The translations under genes and the position numbers were made by a program. Positions 30,562-32,540 of a stretch of 32,540 bases of DNA are shown one piece after another. The notes under the pieces were generated by a model. It was not told the DNA's origin. It saw nothing but the letters and a program-made list of their open reading frames with translations, and ran no database searches. Source of the DNA: an uncultured Woeseia sp. (GTDB lineage Bacteria; Pseudomonadota; Gammaproteobacteria; Steroidobacterales; Woeseiaceae); assembly GCA_937925605.1 (NCBI GenBank), contig CALALV010000112.1, positions 1 to 32,540 of the forward strand. Direction: 5' to 3'. Every line of letters begins with the position of its first letter. The stretch's first letter is position 1.

Positions 30562-32540
30562 GGTCCCAGGCGCGGCTCGCGAACGGCTTGCCGCCCTCGG
30601 TCGCGTGCAGCTCCCCGTCCAGGTGGAAGCGGTCTGCGTCCGCGGTCAAGGTCATGCGAAAGTCAATGAGGATCTTCCAGTCGCCGCGGGCCAGCGTCGC
30701 GCGTTGCTCGATCGTCTCGGCCGCGGACAGCGGGTCGTCCTCCTGGATCGCGTAGCGCTTGCTCAGCGTGTAGCCGACCTTGAGATCGATGTCCTCGAAG
30801 TGGACGAGGCTCGCGTCGTCGAACTCGCTGCCCTCGAGCTCGTAGCGCAGCACGTTCGTCGTCAGGTCCATCGACAGGCTGCGCCGGAAGCGGTGCGGGC
30901 GCAGGCGATTGACGGGCAGCCCCGCCGCCATGTCGGGCGGCTCAAACTCGCGCAGGCTCGCGTCCGACGCGCGCGGCTCGCGCACCGGCAGCTCGAGCCG
31001 GCTCACGCCGGTGACGATGCCGAGCACGTCGGCGGTCGGGCCGGGCCAGATCGTCGGCCAGTAGGTCGTCGACAGCGCGATGCGGATGCGGTGGCCGGCC
31101 GGGAACGCGTGGCCGATGTCGTTGAGCTGCAAACGCAGATCGTAGAACTCGCCGGGGACCAGCGGCTCCGGGTGCTCGTGGCCGTCGCGGTGCGCGAGGT
31201 TCAGGACGGCGTAGCTGACCCGCAGCGAGGTGCCGTCGGGCGCCACGTCACAGAGCCGCGCGCAGAGGTTGCCCTGCGGGTGGTCGGCGCGCAGCCTGAG
31301 GCGCAGGACGGGCGCGCCGAGAATCTCGAGTCGCTCGCCCAGCGGTTCGGAGTCGAACTCGAGCGAGAAGCCGTCGTCGGGTCGCTGGTCGCGCGGCATC
31401 TCGCCGTCCGAGCCGAACGCGCACCATTCGCCGCCGCGCAGGCCGCAGGTCTGCGGCGACAGCAGCAGTCGTTCCGATTCTGCGCCGGCCGCGTTACCCA
31501 GTCCCTCCGCGTTCAGGTACAGGGTCGAAGGCTCGATCAGCGCCGACGGCCAGCCGTCCTCCGCGACCCAGCGGCCCGGCATCGTCTCGTACTGCGGTTG
31601 CGGCTTGACGCTCTCCTGCAGCCACGCTCGGAACTTCGGCTCACGGTCGATGCCGTTGTCCACGCCCTTGAGCCAGCGGTCCCACCAGCGCACCGCTTCC
31701 TGCAGGAAGCCGATGCGCGGACCCGGAATGCCGAGGTGCGGGAACGTATGCGCCCAGGGGCCGATCAGCCCCTTGCACGGAGACCTGAGCGACGCGACGA
31801 GCCGCGGCACGGCATTCGAGTAGCCGTCGGCCCAGCCGCCGATCGCGTACACCGGCACCCCGATGCGCTCGATGTGCTCGCAGACCGAGCCGGCCTTCCA
31901 GTACTCGTCGCGCCACGGATGCTCCATCCAGTGCGCGGCGAAGTTCGGAAGCGCCTCGAGTCGCTGTCGCCACTGCGCGCGCCAGCCGTCGCCGACGACC
32001 TCGGGGTCGGGCGGCAGCGCCTGGTTGAGCATGAAGATGGCGCCCCACTGCAGGTTCTCGGTCAGCAGGCAGCCGCCCATGTAGTGCGCGTCGTCCGCGT
32101 AACGGTCGTCCGAGGCGCAGAGGGAAATGACCGCCTTCAGCGCCGGCGGCTGGCCGGCGGCGACCTGCAGGGCATTGAAGCCGCCCCAGGAGATGCCGAA
32201 CATGCCGACGTTGCCGTCGCACCAGTCCTCGGCCGCGATCAGCCCTACGAGTTCGCAGCCGTCGGCGCGTTCTTCGGCGGAGTACTCGTCGTACAGGAGG
32301 CCTTCCGAATCCCCGGAACCGCGGATGTCGACGCGCAGGCTCGCGTAGCCCTGCTCGGCGAAGTAGCGGTGCATCGGTTCGTCGCGCGCGCGGGTCAGGT
32401 CGCGCTTGCGGTACGGCAGGTACTCGAGAATGGCGGGGGCGGGGCGGAGGCGAGAGCCGGGCGGGAGGCGGAGTGGGGCCGGGGAGGCGGCGGCGTGCGC
32501 GGGGGGGGGAGCGGCGCGCCTGATCGGGGTCGATGGCGGC
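30536..32540 (-). CDS. CocE/NonD family hydrolase, 5' end beyond the window
   Basis: At least 612 aa are certain; the frame stays open to the window edge, and upstream of an internal ATG (32374) it still encodes the family's PAILEYLPYRKRDLTRARDE, so the start lies beyond. Domains: alpha/beta-hydrolase core with RVDIRGSGDSEG, nucleophile Ser in FGISWGGF (codon 32189-32191), Asp in IGGWADGYSN and His in IGPWAHTFPH; then a lid insert, and a C-terminal jelly-roll (X-Pro dipeptidyl-peptidase C-terminal type: VPGEFYDLRLQLNDIGHAFPAGHRIRIAL). A further ~130-residue C-terminal extension follows. Relatives include cocaine esterase, glutaryl-7-ACA acylase and X-Pro dipeptidyl peptidases; substrate unknown. 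No signal peptide can be assessed. The first ~30 encoded residues look corrupted. Confidence 0.9.
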   Translation of the reverse strand, partial: PPSTPIRRAAPPPAHAAASPAPLRLPPGSRLRPAPAILEYLPYRKRDLTRARDEPMHRYFAEQGYASLRVDIRGSGDSEGLLYDEYSAEERADGCELVGLIAAEDWCDGNVGMFGISWGGFNALQVAAGQPPALKAVISLCASDDRYADDAHYMGGCLLTENLQWGAIFMLNQALPPDPEVVGDGWRAQWRQRLEALPNFAAHWMEHPWRDEYWKAGSVCEHIERIGVPVYAIGGWADGYSNAVPRLVASLRSPCKGLIGPWAHTFPHLGIPGPRIGFLQEAVRWWDRWLKGVDNGIDREPKFRAWLQESVKPQPQYETMPGRWVAEDGWPSALIEPSTLYLNAEGLGNAAGAESERLLLSPQTCGLRGGEWCAFGSDGEMPRDQRPDDGFSLEFDSEPLGERLEILGAPVLRLRLRADHPQGNLCARLCDVAPDGTSLRVSYAVLNLAHRDGHEHPEPLVPGEFYDLRLQLNDIGHAFPAGHRIRIALSTTYWPTIWPGPTADVLGIVTGVSRLELPVREPRASDASLREFEPPDMAAGLPVNRLRPHRFRRSLSMDLTTNVLRYELEGSEFDDASLVHFEDIDLKVGYTLSKRYAIQEDDPLSAAETIEQRATLARGDWKILIDFRMTLTADADRFHLDGELHATEGGKPFASRAWDLSLPRRLV
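32461..32540. other. Suspected low-quality or degraded sequence at the window end
   Basis: The last ~80 bases are purine-rich on the plus strand and dominated by G-runs, including nine consecutive G at 32501-32509. They should encode the start of the CocE/NonD hydrolase (typically ...DG.RLAARLWLP...). The frame is open but reads as Pro/Ala/Arg-rich sequence, although the residues immediately downstream (from PAPAILEYLPYRKRD) fit the family perfectly. Accumulated errors at a contig end are the simplest explanation. Confidence 0.5.

Overview
The window is about 32.5 kb of high-GC (roughly two-thirds G+C), densely packed chromosomal DNA. Tat- and Lol-type export signals, a copLAB copper operon, outer-membrane and periplasmic enzymes, and Cfa/DUF1365/lipocalin genes point to a Gram-negative proteobacterium, most likely a gammaproteobacterium (Xanthomonadales/Woeseiales/Chromatiales-like). 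That placement is inference from gene content. I found no phage, integrase, transposase, CRISPR array, tRNA or rRNA. No stretch longer than about 300 bases lacks a gene.

Left part (1-5918): a truncated lipoprotein gene overlaps a periplasmic penicillin-acylase-family Ntn hydrolase. Next come an orphan ABC-type amino-acid-binding protein, an unknown secreted protein and a TauE/SafE permease. The permease gene converges on, and overlaps by 60 nt, a deoxynucleoside kinase gene. A 121-bp imperfect inverted-repeat element (6016-6136) follows.

Middle part (6176-18188): a set of exported catabolic enzymes and transporters. It holds a YtcJ-like amidohydrolase, a phosphatase-like protein, an S9 oligopeptidase-B-like peptidase, DoxX, an APC permease, a Tat-exported berberine-bridge-type flavoprotein, an M28 lipoprotein peptidase, a dienelactone-hydrolase-like protein and a Sel1-repeat protein. 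It suggests scavenging of peptides, amides and amino acids.

Right-centre (18307-25202, all minus strand): eight tightly packed, mostly overlapping or abutting genes form the most interesting unit. In transcription order they are a canonical Cfa-type methyltransferase, DUF2878 membrane protein, DUF1295 membrane reductase/methyltransferase-like protein, DUF6134-like exported protein, Blc-type lipocalin, FAD amine-oxidase-like protein, DUF1365 protein, and a second Cfa-like methyltransferase that lacks two of the canonical bicarbonate-site residues. The set looks like a membrane fatty-acid modification and trafficking pathway (methyl-branched, cyclopropane or furan type). Parts of it resemble light/singlet-oxygen-responsive clusters in other proteobacteria, but no regulator is visible here. 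An AT-rich promoter region with a TTACA direct repeat precedes it.

Right part (25362-32540): an exported protein made of two copies of one unknown domain, then copL-copA-copB. CopA carries five tandem 15-residue Met/His repeats. A divergent D-Ala-D-Ala-ligase-like ATP-grasp gene follows and overlaps the end of a CocE/NonD hydrolase gene. That hydrolase gene runs off the window, where the last ~80 bases look degraded or error-prone.
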